From positions 57,394,207 through 57,458,206 of the forward strand of contig OY759262.1 in assembly GCA_963662155.1 (NCBI GenBank): a stretch of DNA of 64,000 nt. Reading direction: 5' to 3'. A program made the translations under genes and the position numbers. This DNA comes from Lamellibrachia columna (lineage: Eukaryota; Annelida; Polychaeta; Sabellida; Siboglinidae). The notes beneath the pieces are model-generated. The model saw only the letters and a program-made list of their open reading frames with translations. It did not search any database and had not been told where the DNA came from. Of the stretch, positions 36,246 through 47,658 are shown piece after piece. The stretch's first letter is position 1, and every line of letters starts with the position of its first letter.

Positions 36246-36600
36246 TTGGGGCGTTTGGCCGCCTCGACCGAGGTAGGTTTTGCGCTAGCGCCAGTGGCAT
36301 TCTGTCCGCGAGGGTTGGATTGCCGGATCGCTTTCAAATTCCCACCCAAAATCAAATTCAAATCAGACATTCTTACACATCTGTACCTCAGTGGACTCAT
36401 CGCACTCTCAGGCGACATCCACCCAAACCCTGGCCCATATGGGCGCCCAATTTGTCCTTGTGGAAATTGTCATCAACCTGTCAGAAAACGAGACAAGGCT
36501 ATCCTCTGCGAAGAATGTAATCAATGACACCACATACATATATTGGTATATCCCCATCATCCTACAACTCCTTGATTAACCAAAGTGCCTCCTGGCTCTG
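36246..36600 (+). pseudogene. LINE-B leader: 2A-like motif plus zinc-finger-like segment
   Basis: Residues 56-64 read GDIHPNPGP (36,411-36,437), preceded by a hydrophobic stretch LYLSGLIALS. This matches the NPGP core of 2A-like ribosome-skipping peptides known in some non-LTR retrotransposons. The usual acidic residue two before N is absent (H-P instead), so activity is uncertain. A segment CPCGNC..VRKRDKAILCEEC (residues 70-91) follows. After a frameshift comes IGISPSSYNSLI..SWLC, together resembling a PHD-type zinc finger. Confidence 0.75.
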
Positions 36601-36823
36601 CGACCATTGACATTGACATTGCGGAATTCCAAATGTTACCCCTTCTCCATCTAGAAATGAGCAATCCAATTCTACCAACACCTGGTCTGACAGCTCTATG
36701 CTTAGTGCCCCAACACTCCATACATCACAAAATGCCGGCTTAAGTTTCGCCCCAAACTCCCAAAACACCTCAACCCCCGAACGTCACAAGAAAACCCAAG
36801 GAAACACACTTAAAGGAATTTTA

Positions 36824-37545
36824 TAAACACCAACAGCGTTAAGAGCATAGAAAAAGCAACCCAACTAAAGGCAACTATTCAATCTAATAACCCAGACATC
36901 ATATTTCTAGTTGAAACTAAATTAGATGCAAACTATGCTACATACTCTTTCCTACCACCCAACTATGAGGCCATCAGAAAGGACATGAATGTCCATGGCG
37001 GTGGAGTCCGTATAGCCTTCCGTGACAACATTGTAGCTGAACCCCTCCAAAATTTAAACTCAAATTGTGAAATAGTTTGGACAAAAATTCACTTTGCACG
37101 AAACAAATGCATATACTTTGCATCTTATTATCGACCCCCAAATGACCACCTCCAATCCCTTGAAGCTCTCCATGACTCCCTAACTAAACTATATTGATCA
37201 CAAAAAAATCCCCCTAATGTAGTCATAGCTGGAGATTTTAACCTCCCTGATATCAAATGGACAAATCACAAGACCACTAACAACAGCACTGCTAGCAAGC
37301 GTAACAAACTACTAGAAATAACTAATGACTTTGGGCTGCAAAACATGGTAAACAACCCCACACGTATCGCTTCTGGTAACATTCTTGACCTCATACTCAC
37401 CTCAAATCCCTCCATTATCATCAACACCCATACCACTCCTGGTATGAGCGATCACGAATCCGTGACCTTCAATGTCAACTTAAACCCAGTTCGCAACAAG
37501 AAACCTACCCCCTACAAAGTTTATAGTTACAAATCAGCAGACTGA
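36824..37545 (+). pseudogene. LINE-B endonuclease domain
   Basis: An APE-type endonuclease that nicks target DNA for target-primed reverse transcription. Seen: DIIFLVETKLD (catalytic E region), GGGVRIAF, FASYYRPPN, a stop at 37,196, then VIAGDFNLPDIKW and MSDHESV (catalytic D/N and D/H motifs). A second stop lies at 37,544 where Trp would be expected. All key motifs survive; only the stops disable it. Confidence 0.85.
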
Positions 37546-37593
37546 GACAAACTCAAAGACGACATAGACAAACTAAATCATGAGTACTTCGAC

Positions 37594-39219
37594 ATGGACC
37601 CCAACTCACAGGATATAGACATAAACTGGACCTTCTTTCGCGAACGTCTGACTATCTTGATTAACAATAACATACCTAGACGATACACCAAAGCAAAAAC
37701 CCACCTCCCCTGGATAACACGTGAACTAATTAGAATTCAGAGAAGACGTAACAAAAGCCACAAAAAGGCAAAGCAAACTGGACTAAATAGTGACTGGGAA
37801 AAATTTAAGGAACTCCGAAAGCAAGCTACTAAAGCATTAGCAAAATCTTACAAAGACTATGTTAATAACCACATTGGAGACAGCCTGAAAACTAATCCAA
37901 AAAGATTCTGGTCATTTATTAAGGCAAATAAACGAGAAAACATTGGCATTCCCACACTTCGAGTAAACGACCAGCCAATAATAAATGATCGTGATAAAGC
38001 AAATGCCCTAAACAACCAACTTAGCTCTGTATTTACCCAAGAAAAGCACCCCATCCCCCAAATAGCCCCCTCTACTTACCCCAACATCCCCCTTCTCGAA
38101 ATTGGCATAGATGGCGTAATAAAGCAGCTGGAAAATCTAAACCAGAACAAAGCTACAGACCCAGATGAACTCCCAGCCAGAGTCCTTAAAGAAACTGCAA
38201 AGCAGATAGCCCCCATCATCACCCAAATTTTCCAAATATCATACAAAACAGGTAAACTTCCTAACGACTGGCTACAAGCATTAGTAACTCCCATACACAA
38301 AAAGAGCCACAAATCTGACCCTGCTAACTACATATCCATATCACTAACCTGCATCCTCTGTAAAGTAATGGAACATATCATCCTAAGCAGTATGTGGAAA
38401 CACCTGCACAAGCATAACTTCATTATCCACTTCCAACACGGATTCCAGTCGGGACTGTCTTGTGAATCTCAACTCATTGAGACATTCCACGATTGGATGA
38501 CTGCTATGGACAACAAGACCCAAATTGAAGCAGTCCTGCTTGACTTTGCCAAAGCCTTCGACAAAGTGCCTCACCTATGTCTTCTATCAAAATTGACCTC
38601 CTACGGAATCACTGGAAACACTCAAAACTGGATCAAATCTTTTCTATCCAACCGCAAACAGAGAGTCTCAGTTAACGGAGCCCTGTCGGACATCATAGAT
38701 GTCACATCTGGTGTCCCACAGGGTTCAGTTCTAGGACCTGTCCTCTTCTTACTCTACATAAATGACATAAATGGGAACATTAAATCTTCTATACGCCTTT
38801 TTGCAGATGACAGTATTATATATCTTAAAATTTATTCCAAAACCGACAACGAAATTCTCCAAACTGACCTAAACCAACTCCAAACATGGTCAGACAAATG
38901 GCAAATGGAATTTAATGTGTATAAATGTGTACACCTTTCAATAACAAATAAAACTAAACCCAGCCCACATAAGTACTCGCTTTTTGGCCAGCCAGTATCC
39001 ATTGTATCCAGCCACTCATATCTCACAGTAAAATTGGATTACAAATTAACCTGGACAAATCACGTAACTGACATAACTTCAAAGTCTTCGAAAGTTTTAG
39101 GCATGATTAAACGAAATATTGGCCCATGTAAACCCGAAGTTAAACAAACAGCCTACAACATGCTAATCCGGCCAAAATTTGAGTACTCGTCACCCATATG
39201 GAATCCTCACACCAGTTAA
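37594..39219 (+). pseudogene. LINE-B reverse transcriptase
   Basis: A 541-codon uninterrupted stretch. The linker after the endonuclease (LPWITRELIRIQRRRNKSHKKA, RFWSFIKAN) is followed by RT motifs: ATDPDELPARVLKE, YISISLTCILCKVMEHII, DFAKAFDKVPH, GVPQGSVLGPVLF and FADD (F403; DD at 38,806-38,811). Then come WSDKWQMEFN and KPEVKQTAYNMLIRPKFEY. The apparent Met start is internal. The frame ends at WNPHTS through a frameshift, and the tail continues in another frame. Confidence 0.9.
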
Positions 39220-39609
39220 AAACCTTGAAAGAGTGCAACACTCTGATGCCAGATTTGTTAAAAATGATTACAGACGGAACACAAATCCAGCAGATCTAAT
39301 TACTGCCCTTGGATGGCCAACCCTTGAACGAAGACGTATTATTAAACAAGCCACAACCTTCTACAAAATTCTAAATAACATTATTGAGATCACCCCCCCC
39401 TCCAGGCCTACTAACCCGCTCTCGAAACGGTGGACAATACGTAGCCCCCAGGTGTCGTATAAATGCAATGGTCCTTTCATTTTATCCCCGAGCCATTCGC
39501 ATATGGAATATGATTCCACCAAAAATTATCAACATAAAAAACCCAAAATCATTTCAAGAAGCTAACATGGAACTCCCTTTCACCACACCTCCTCACCTAA
39601 ACTGCCTTT
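39179..39609 (+). pseudogene. LINE-B C-terminal tail, frameshifted
   Basis: Reads NLERVQHSDARFVKNDYRR, LGWPTLERRRIIKQATTFYK, then after another shift in a C run near 39,400 RAIRIWNMIPPKIINI and a stop at 39,609. This is the usual tail of CR1-group polymerases. Confidence 0.85.
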
Positions 39610-39760
39610 AAAACACGGTGCTCAGCGTAAACTTATCGATGGTGTGGGTATGGAGACAGCGACAGTACCCATACACATAACCAACCTATTCAAAATCTTC
39701 ATCAAACATCCTTAACATAAAATAAATAAAACTATCAGATAAAAACCCTTTCAGCAACAT

Positions 39761-40439
39761 TGAAGATACTAGTCTTTTAGTTGTATGTACCACCCGCAGC
39801 GCATGCGCATAGTCCACCACAAACTCCTGCGTTAGCCCAACTTTGAGCTGTTTGGAGTATAACCACTTGAGACTTGAGAGTTGAGTTTATCGGGGCAGTA
39901 CCGTTGCGTTGAGATCTTCCGTCGTGATGGAGTTCATTCACAGAGTGGCATCATTAATCACCCCCCTATAAACCTCCTGTGGGTTCGTGCCGTGCAGCAG
40001 CATGAATGTCTCTGGTCCATGCCGGCATCACTTTATCATGTGTCAACTGATAACGGCTCAGCGGTCTTGTTTTACTAACGGGTGTTCTATTTATGTCTAT
40101 GAGTTCATTACAATGCTCGGGGAAATTTCGAACTGTGGATGAGCGTGACAAGTAGCTGTTTCGGGGCTATGAAGCGGGTACAGACGCTGTAGTTACATCC
40201 TGGCCCTGGGGCTGGGGTGATGGTGTTGCCATATAACTTTATAAGCCTATAGGTGGGTGTAGGCTTTGGAATGGCTTTGTGCATGGTGTGAGGGGAGGTA
40301 ACCGGTTTGATGCAGCGGCTTTCCATCGGGTGAGGTGATAGTCCTAGCAGGGCGAGAAACAGTGGGATTTATTAATTCAGGCTGTGTATATATTAACTGT
40401 ATGTTTGTGGTCCATGCGGTGTATAGGGCACACTATTTT
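39761..40439. other. Spacer with an NRF1-like palindrome
   Basis: GCGCATGCGC at 39,799-39,808 matches the core of the NRF1 site. The surrounding sequence is moderately GC-rich to about 40,330. No transcript or coding region is recognised, so promoter activity is unproven. Confidence 0.3.
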
Positions 40440-41545
40440 CTTTTAATGTATGCTTATTACGCCAAGCGGTGGTCTTGGTGGTACATGATATTGCTCCCTA
40501 TGGACCAGTATAGTGTGCATGGCATGTTCATTTTAATCTGTATTATTACGCCATACAGGGGCGTTGTTGGCATTATGATATTGGTCCCTACGGTGTACAG
40601 GGCATATTAATTTTCATTTGTTTCATTGCATCTAAGTTGGAGATAGTAGTTGTGTGATGTTTGTCCCCACGGTGTATAGGGCACGTTAACTTTAATTTCT
40701 CTTATTAAGCCATACAGTCGAAATGGTCGGTATAGAATACAGTCCCTAGGGTGTGCAGGGCATGTTTATTTTAATTTGTCTTATTCAGTCATACAATGAA
40801 AATGGTCGCATCATGATATCAGTCCATACGGTGTACAGGACATGCTAATTTTAATTTGTCTTATTCAGCCATACTGTGGAAATGGTCGAATTAAGATATC
40901 GATCCTTATTGTCGCGGGGCATGTTAATTTTAATTTGTCTTAGTTAGCCATACGGCGGAAATGGTCGAATTAAGATATCGATCCTTATGGTGCACAAGGC
41001 ATGTAAATTTTAATTTGTCTTATTCAGCCATATTGTGGAAATGGTCGAATTAAGATATCGATCCTTATGGTGCACAAGGCATGTTAATTTAATTTGTCTT
41101 ATTCAGCCATACTGTGGAAATGGTCGAATTAAGATATCGATCCTTATGGTGCACAAGGAATGTAAATTTTAATTTGTCTTATTCAGCCATATTGTGGAAA
41201 TGGTCGAATTAAGATATCGATCCTTATGGTGCACAAGGCATGTTAATTTTAATTTGTCTTATTCAGCCATACTGTGGAAATGGTCGAATTAAGATATCGA
41301 TCCTTATGATGCACAGGGCATGTTAATTTTAATTTGCCTTAGTTAGCCATAAGGTGGAAATGGTCGAATTATGATATCGATCCCTACGTAGGGTATGTAC
41401 ATTTTCATTTGTCTTATTCAGCCATATGGTCTAAATGGTCGGATTATGATGCTGGTCACTACGGTGTACAGAGCATGTTAATAATTGTCTTATTCAGCCA
41501 GACGGTGGAAATGGACGAATAAGCATATTGGTCATATTGGCCCCT
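40440..41545. repeat. 80-bp satellite, about 14 units
   Basis: The unit contains TTATTCAGCCATACTGTGGA, AATGGTCGAATTAAGATATC and GATCCTTATGGTGCACAAGG. Central units (about 40,860-41,340) are nearly identical; outer units diverge steadily. A stray partial unit lies near 42,315-42,350. Confidence 0.9.
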
Positions 41546-42399
41546 ACAGTGTACATGGTATAGTACGTGTTATTAACAATGATCACGAAGGGTTGGTTTA
41601 CCAAGTCGGGTATCGTGGTAGTATCATTAGTGAGATCATTGATCTGATATAAAATGGTAAATTGGTTACTGGGAGTATTAAACGTCTGACACAGTTAATT
41701 TTTTAGAGGGAATGTGATGCATAAACAGGTTTTTTAAGACATGTTTTCGTATATTTTGTTCATCTTTCGTCGCCAGGTGGCCTTACTGGTACTGGTACTG
41801 GTCGTAATGATCACTACAGGAACGTAATTGAACTGCCTCGTGATTTTTGTACATTTAATGCGTTGCTTATTAATGTACAATGAAGCTTTTTAAAGGCGCT
41901 CTTTCTTTTAAGGCAAATTCCGGTGCTAGCCTCGTTTCGAGAGCCATCTTTCCATCGTTCGATATTGGTAATTCAGTAACTGTAAACAACTACTTCTAAC
42001 ACCTTCTCACTCCATTTGTGAAATGACTGATACTTGTTTCACTAGCGATCCCATGTGCAAAAGTGTTTTCAGCTTTTGTGAAAACTGCATATTATATTAG
42101 TAATACTATTATTATATAAGGCACAAACCACTCCGATCAGTATAAACAGAGAGGTTTCTGTATTCCGTGGGGTGTCAATGGAGAAGGTTTTGTATTACGT
42201 GCCAGGGACTAATCCGTGCAGACGAGGCGGAACACTTTTGTTACCCCTTGCAGTGAGAAAACGGATGTAAATATGTTTTGTTTTGTTATGTCCATGCGTT
42301 GTAATTGGAAGATAAGTTTTATTTAAGCCATATAGTGTAAATGGCACAATTTTCATGATAATATAGGTGACCGAACGTTATGTTATATGTAATGACACA
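41546..42399. other. Spacer, no gene recognised
   Basis: AT-rich apart from a GGTACTGGTACTGG run near 41,789. It contains one stray 80-bp satellite fragment near 42,315. Confidence 0.4.
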
Positions 42400-43380
42400 G
42401 CTGGTCCTGGGTACCACAATTAATAATTACAGATGCTGCCACAAGTGGCAGTCAGGCAGCGACACCGGTGGCGCCGTCGAGCCAGCAGGGGGCTGCGGCA
42501 ACTGCTTCTACACCACACCTTCAACAATTGATCAAGGGGCTGGCTTGGTTGCTCCATATGGATGGCCTGCTGGAAGCGGCCATAAATCTACACGTATCAG
42601 TACTGTCACTTATATGTTGTAGGTGCATGGTGTGGCAATGTCGCCGATACTTTTGACAGTGGCAGAAATGATAGTTTAATTATTGTGAATGTTGCAGGTA
42701 CATTGAGTTGGGATGTAACTGAGACTATGTTAGCGGCAGAGTCTATAGCTATCATCTTAAATTATTGTGATTGCTGCAGGTACATTGAGTCGACAGCTTA
42801 AACTGGTGTCAGTATGTAGTGATATTACGGTGGATGCAATTTAAGCACAGTAGTACACAGCTTCCGCGATCATTACAAGTAAGTGGCCAGTGTATTGTGG
42901 GCATATCCATTTATCCTGCCACATTACTTGGAAAAAATTTCCCGGTTAGGGGTTCTAGGCAGGCTATATTATTTGCATATGCAGATGGGAGTTTGATGCT
43001 ATATTAAAACGCCTGCTGGAATTTTGTGGGTTGAGTAGTAAAGTTTTTAGAATTGCAGCAGCCACGTCAGCAGCTCTAAGGGGTTTGTTGTTTAACGATG
43101 TAGTCAAGACTCTGACAGTGGCGGAGTCGGCAACTGTCATCGGGTTTATTGTTTGTACGTTGCAGATCCACTGTTCCAATGTGGTTGATACTCTGAGAGC
43201 GGCGGAGTGTTGGCTAGGTTTGAACTATGGGCAAGGCGGCGGAGGGGGGTGCAGTCGAGGCCCTGACAGCGGCGGGGTCAACAGCTGCATCTCTACCTGC
43301 TTTGCACGCGCAAAGGAATGGAGGATAGCTGCCAGTGATTATAATTATGGTGGGGGTCGGTCACAGAGGGTGACCTAGTG
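42400..43380. repeat. Degenerate GC-richer tandem repeats
   Basis: Recurrent words GACAGTGGCAGA/GACAGTGGCGGAGTC/GACAGCGGCGGGGTC and TGCAGGTACATTGAG recur at roughly 85-110 bp spacing. Open frames (42,380-42,622; 43,031-43,378) have no recognisable domain and are treated as chance. Confidence 0.5.
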
Positions 43381-43648
43381 GCGGAGTGACCCCCACCGAT
43401 ACCATGTGAATTGTATATACGTCAGTAGTGGTACAGATAGTACTGGTAGTGGATAGCTGATAGGCATGATTTACTAATTATGTGTAAACACCTTTTGGGG
43501 GCCGGCATGCTTGCTGAGATTATTTGATGTATCTTATTTTGATGGTGTTTGCTTGCCTAATTTCCTGCTCCTTAATTAATAAATCTAAATGTCATTATTT
43601 GGCCTATTTCAATCTACGCTGGACTTGTGTTGTTATTTTACATAAAAG
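43381..43648. repeat. Diverged relative of block R
   Basis: 43,475-43,610 (TTATGTGTAAACACC..GGGGGCCGGCATGCTTGC..AATTAATAAATC) aligns loosely with 4,590-4,740 and 22,735-22,880. It ends just before block S resumes. Confidence 0.5.
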
Positions 43649-44726
43649 TTATTATTATTCCAGAAGTAGGTGGATAAGCGGTGACATTCTATGAACGGAA
43701 GGTGGTAATGGCAGCATTTGTAAAGGTCGCTAAGACATGCATTACTCGTAACATATCGTTCAATATCGAGTTGACGTCTCCAATTAAACTAAACCCTCAA
43801 ATTAAGCTAAACCCTGCTATGAAATCAGGCACTTGTCTAAACTCCGGGCCAACCTCACTTCGGTAATTGTCGCCGTTATAAATATGCAACATGTGCAGCA
43901 ACCTTGCATATTGTATGACTACATGTGGAAATGGAAATGTGTCTTGTGTAGTAATACATTTTTTCAACTTTTCCGAAAGATCGAATGTGTGAACTCGAAT
44001 GTGCGTGTTTTATAGGACGACACGAAAGAAAACATATGGCAATGAAGAAATTACAATCTGCATATTCGAGAGTAGAAATATGTGAAAAAAAATTGTTTTT
44101 AACCACACAACGTTTAGTCACTTACACATTCATCAAATAGCTGTGGATGGTTGCTATACATGTCGTGACTTTATACTGGCGAAAAGTGACGAAAATAAGA
44201 TGGGTCAATGGTCTTTGTAAGTGTATAAAATAAACTACAGATTACCTAAATAAAAGTAGTAATTTCAGTACAGTGTTCAACGAGTTATTGCTACAGTTCT
44301 GTTCCTACAGCCCATAACCAGTCTGAAAATAATCACACTATATTACACGCAGGATACATTCATTGTGTGAAGTCAGTATGATTTATAATTAATGACGGCA
44401 CAAATGTCTCTACTGCGACAGCACAGCGTGGTACATCCGTTTGTAAAATGTATGATTATCCTGACCTGCAGGTCGATAATTCAAGCGGTGATATCTCCAA
44501 TACGAACGGGACGTGGTAATGACGTCAAACAAGCACCAAATGCATAATAATTTAAGGTGGCCGACTACCTTGAAATCAAGCAATGTGCACATCGGTCTAC
44601 ACATCATAGTCGTAACATGAAATCAACACAAAAGTTATTATGTACATTGAAACTATGTCCTCTGTACAAATAATGAACACAAATGATATATGTTTTCGTA
44701 AAAGAACATTAATAAGAACCGAAAAA
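43649..44726. repeat. Block S, second copy, right part
   Basis: Resumes at TTATTATTATTCCAG and matches 26,107-27,185 with moderate divergence. Together with 30,511-30,670 it forms one block S copy split by about 13 kb. Confidence 0.85.
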
Positions 44727-45585
44727 ATAGCACAACGTTTTTGTCTTTTTGGGTTTTTGGGGTCTAATGTATTTCAAATAACCTCCAAAATTTCAATACT
44801 TTTATTTCAGGATAATAGGCCGCCATAAGCATCTTGCATTTGTTTGTTGTGCCTCTAAGACGTACGCACTGACGCGTCCTTTAATTTCACAGAACGCGCG
44901 TATTTTGAAAGGCGAAATATTAGCAAACCATGTGATATTTGAATACTAACACATTGCATCAAATGAATCAAACAGTTACACGGATACGCTTAATGTGCGA
45001 AAATTTGTGAGCACAATATAAATTATAAGTCTATTCTTGAATGACAGACAGACAAACTATAGAAACATATCAATATAATATGTGATATTATATTCGTGTA
45101 GGTAATCCAGATACAGATGATTATCTAAGAAAAACTTGAAATTGTTATGACATTTGTCATTATATTTTTCTCATAACATTCCGCCTAGACGCCCTGCAGT
45201 TGTCCGCCGGCATCGAGGTCGATTGCCACCGGGTTAGCTTAAACCTAGTGTGATGGTTCCTGCTCCAATGATTTGTTGGATCAAGATTTATATAGATCAG
45301 ACGAAATCAATGATCAGTGAAATAGACTAGCTTTAAAGATCATAAATGGGAGCAATTCGTCAGCACAAAGAGCCCTAGCACATGTAGAACTCGCTTGTTT
45401 TGAAAGTCTTACACATCGCCGCGAAGGAATTACCACGTAAACAAGATAAAAGTTAGATCAAACCAATAGCAGGTGTTTAGTCAAAAGGTGGATATCAACA
45501 GAAACCAAGACACGTGAACAAGAATAAGAGAAGACGAAGTTGCTTCGTATGACATAGGCATAGTGAACGAAATATAGATTGTTGT
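44727..45585. other. Spacer with part of a diverged duplicated segment
   Basis: 44,870-45,140 (TTTAATTTCACAGA.. to AGGTAATCCAGATACA) aligns loosely with 46,385-46,640. No gene is recognised. Confidence 0.5.
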
Positions 45586-45950
<365 letters not shown>

Positions 45951-46840
45951 CTATGGTATAATACTGATGAGATATTGGACTATAATTACAACACCGCGCT
46001 GTGAATGGTTACAGAAATAAAAAATAATAGTCCCGTAGCGCTGCGGTGCCCAACGGTGGTCATACATCGCATGCGACCGAACTTTTTTAATATATTACGC
46101 GGATCTCTACCTCCTCCTCCCCTTTGCACGACAGTTGGGAATGGCAGGAGACACATTCGTTGGGTGCAAGTCATCCTGGTTAATAAATCATAATTGTACA
46201 AACGCTGCGGCAGCATCGCTTTGTACACGTGTTTAAAAAGATGCATTATTATCCCGACCTTCATGTGGATAATTCAAGCGGGGATGTCTCCAACGCGACC
46301 GGGAGGTGGTAATGCCGTCAAGCAAACATCAAAGGTATACTATTTTTTACGTATTACTTTTGTATATTGTGCATCTAATACATGCCGTTGTCTTTAATTT
46401 CACAGAGCGCACTATTTTGTAAGGAGAAACAATAGCATACCATGTTATATTTGAATACTAACACATGTATGTTGAACCAAAGAATCGTTACTTCTAATGT
46501 GTGGAGATGTGTGAGCGCAATATTAGTTGTAACGTGTGCCGTCTATCATCGTATGACATATAGCAACAGCAATAGAAATGTCTCAACATAATTATATGTG
46601 TTCGTGCAGGTAATCCAGATACAAATGGTTGCTTAGCAAAACGTAATGTTTTATTGACATTTTCCATTGTACTTTTCCCCATAGCTAATGTTGCTTTAGC
46701 CATGGAACGACCGTGTTATTTTACGCAGCCATTACCCATGACGTAACGTGTGATATCGATGTTAGGTATTTTCCATGATGGTATTGCTACCTTAAGTAAT
46801 CTAAGCTACCTTACATGGGTTTATCACTCTAAGATAGCAT
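45951..46840. repeat. Diverged block S relative and spacer left of copy B
   Basis: 46,145-46,340 resembles block S (GGAGACACATTC, GATAATTCAAGCGG, GATGTCTCCAACGC, GTGGTAATGCCGTC). 46,385-46,640 resembles 44,870-45,140. Copy B begins after GATAGCAT at about 46,841. Confidence 0.55.
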
Positions 46841-47478
46841 TATAATATTGATAATAATGTTATGCATTATAATAAAATCCTACATTAAAACCCATCCGTT
46901 TTAAAAGTGCCGTGTCGGTCATAAATTGTTCAAGGTGCCCATTCATTGCTCCCATTTTATTGTTCTAACACAAAGGTATTGCACCTTTTTATGTTTTGGT
47001 CGTATGTGTTATATGATGCTTCTACAATCGAAAACAGCATGCTGGTAATCCAATCTTTCCACCATGATAATCATTATTCATTTGTACTCCCTCCATCATT
47101 CCGCATCCTGACAACACGACACATGCTGTACTCCAGGTTGGCAACTATTGTGTGTTATGTCACAAATATATGCTGTGCTAAGAGAGTCTACAAAACAGCT
47201 ACTAGAATCTGATGTAAGTGAACTGTATCAGATTGAAGCCTATGATACGTGTTGCATATATAACTTTTGCCACATGGGTTGCTATTTGTAGAGAAGTCGA
47301 TATAATATTGTTATGATGTCGACTTAATTGACAGACAGAGCAGCGATGACATACATCAGTGTTGTCATGAAACCATTTTATATCAAAATTCAGACGTGTG
47401 ATAGAGTTGACACTAATACCAACTTCATGGCAAGTAAAGATATATCATGTTCAACAAGACCACATTGTAGCGGGCAGC

Positions 47479-47490
<12 letters not shown>

Positions 47491-47548
<58 letters not shown>

Positions 47549-47551
47549 TAT
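47491..47551. repeat. (TA)n microsatellite, copy B
   Basis: Counterpart of 655-719, preceded by a short (CA)n and interrupted once by ACATA near its right end. Confidence 0.95.
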
Positions 47552-47658
47552 GACTCTACTGAATCCACTTGACAATCGGTTTTCCAACATAGCTTCCTAA
47601 CAAAAGACCACTTCCACATAAATAAGTATTACAACGTTTTGTGATTCTTTTGATCGCT

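Larger units (their letters stand above)
35862..39760 (+). mobile_element. LINE-B: CR1-type retrotransposon, near full length, inactivated
   Basis: In order on the plus strand: a 5' region; a 2A-like motif followed by a cysteine-rich segment (36,246-36,600); an APE-type endonuclease (36,824-37,545); a reverse transcriptase (37,594-39,219); a frameshifted C-terminal tail (39,179-39,609); and a short A-rich 3' UTR. It is broken by frameshifts near 36,528, between 36,600 and 36,824, and near 39,215, and by stops at 37,196 and 37,544. Its left end abuts the LTR-like repeat and its 3' end fades into unrelated sequence near 39,760. Confidence 0.9.

Noticed and set aside
39799..39808. NRF1-type promoter with a downstream gene
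   Set aside because: The GCGCATGCGC palindrome is clear but no exon or transcript structure follows, so no promoter is called.
42380..43378. Protein-coding exons in the GC-richer stretch
   Set aside because: Frames are short, without domains, and follow degenerate tandem repeats; TGCAGGTACATTGAG is part of the repeat and not a splice pair.
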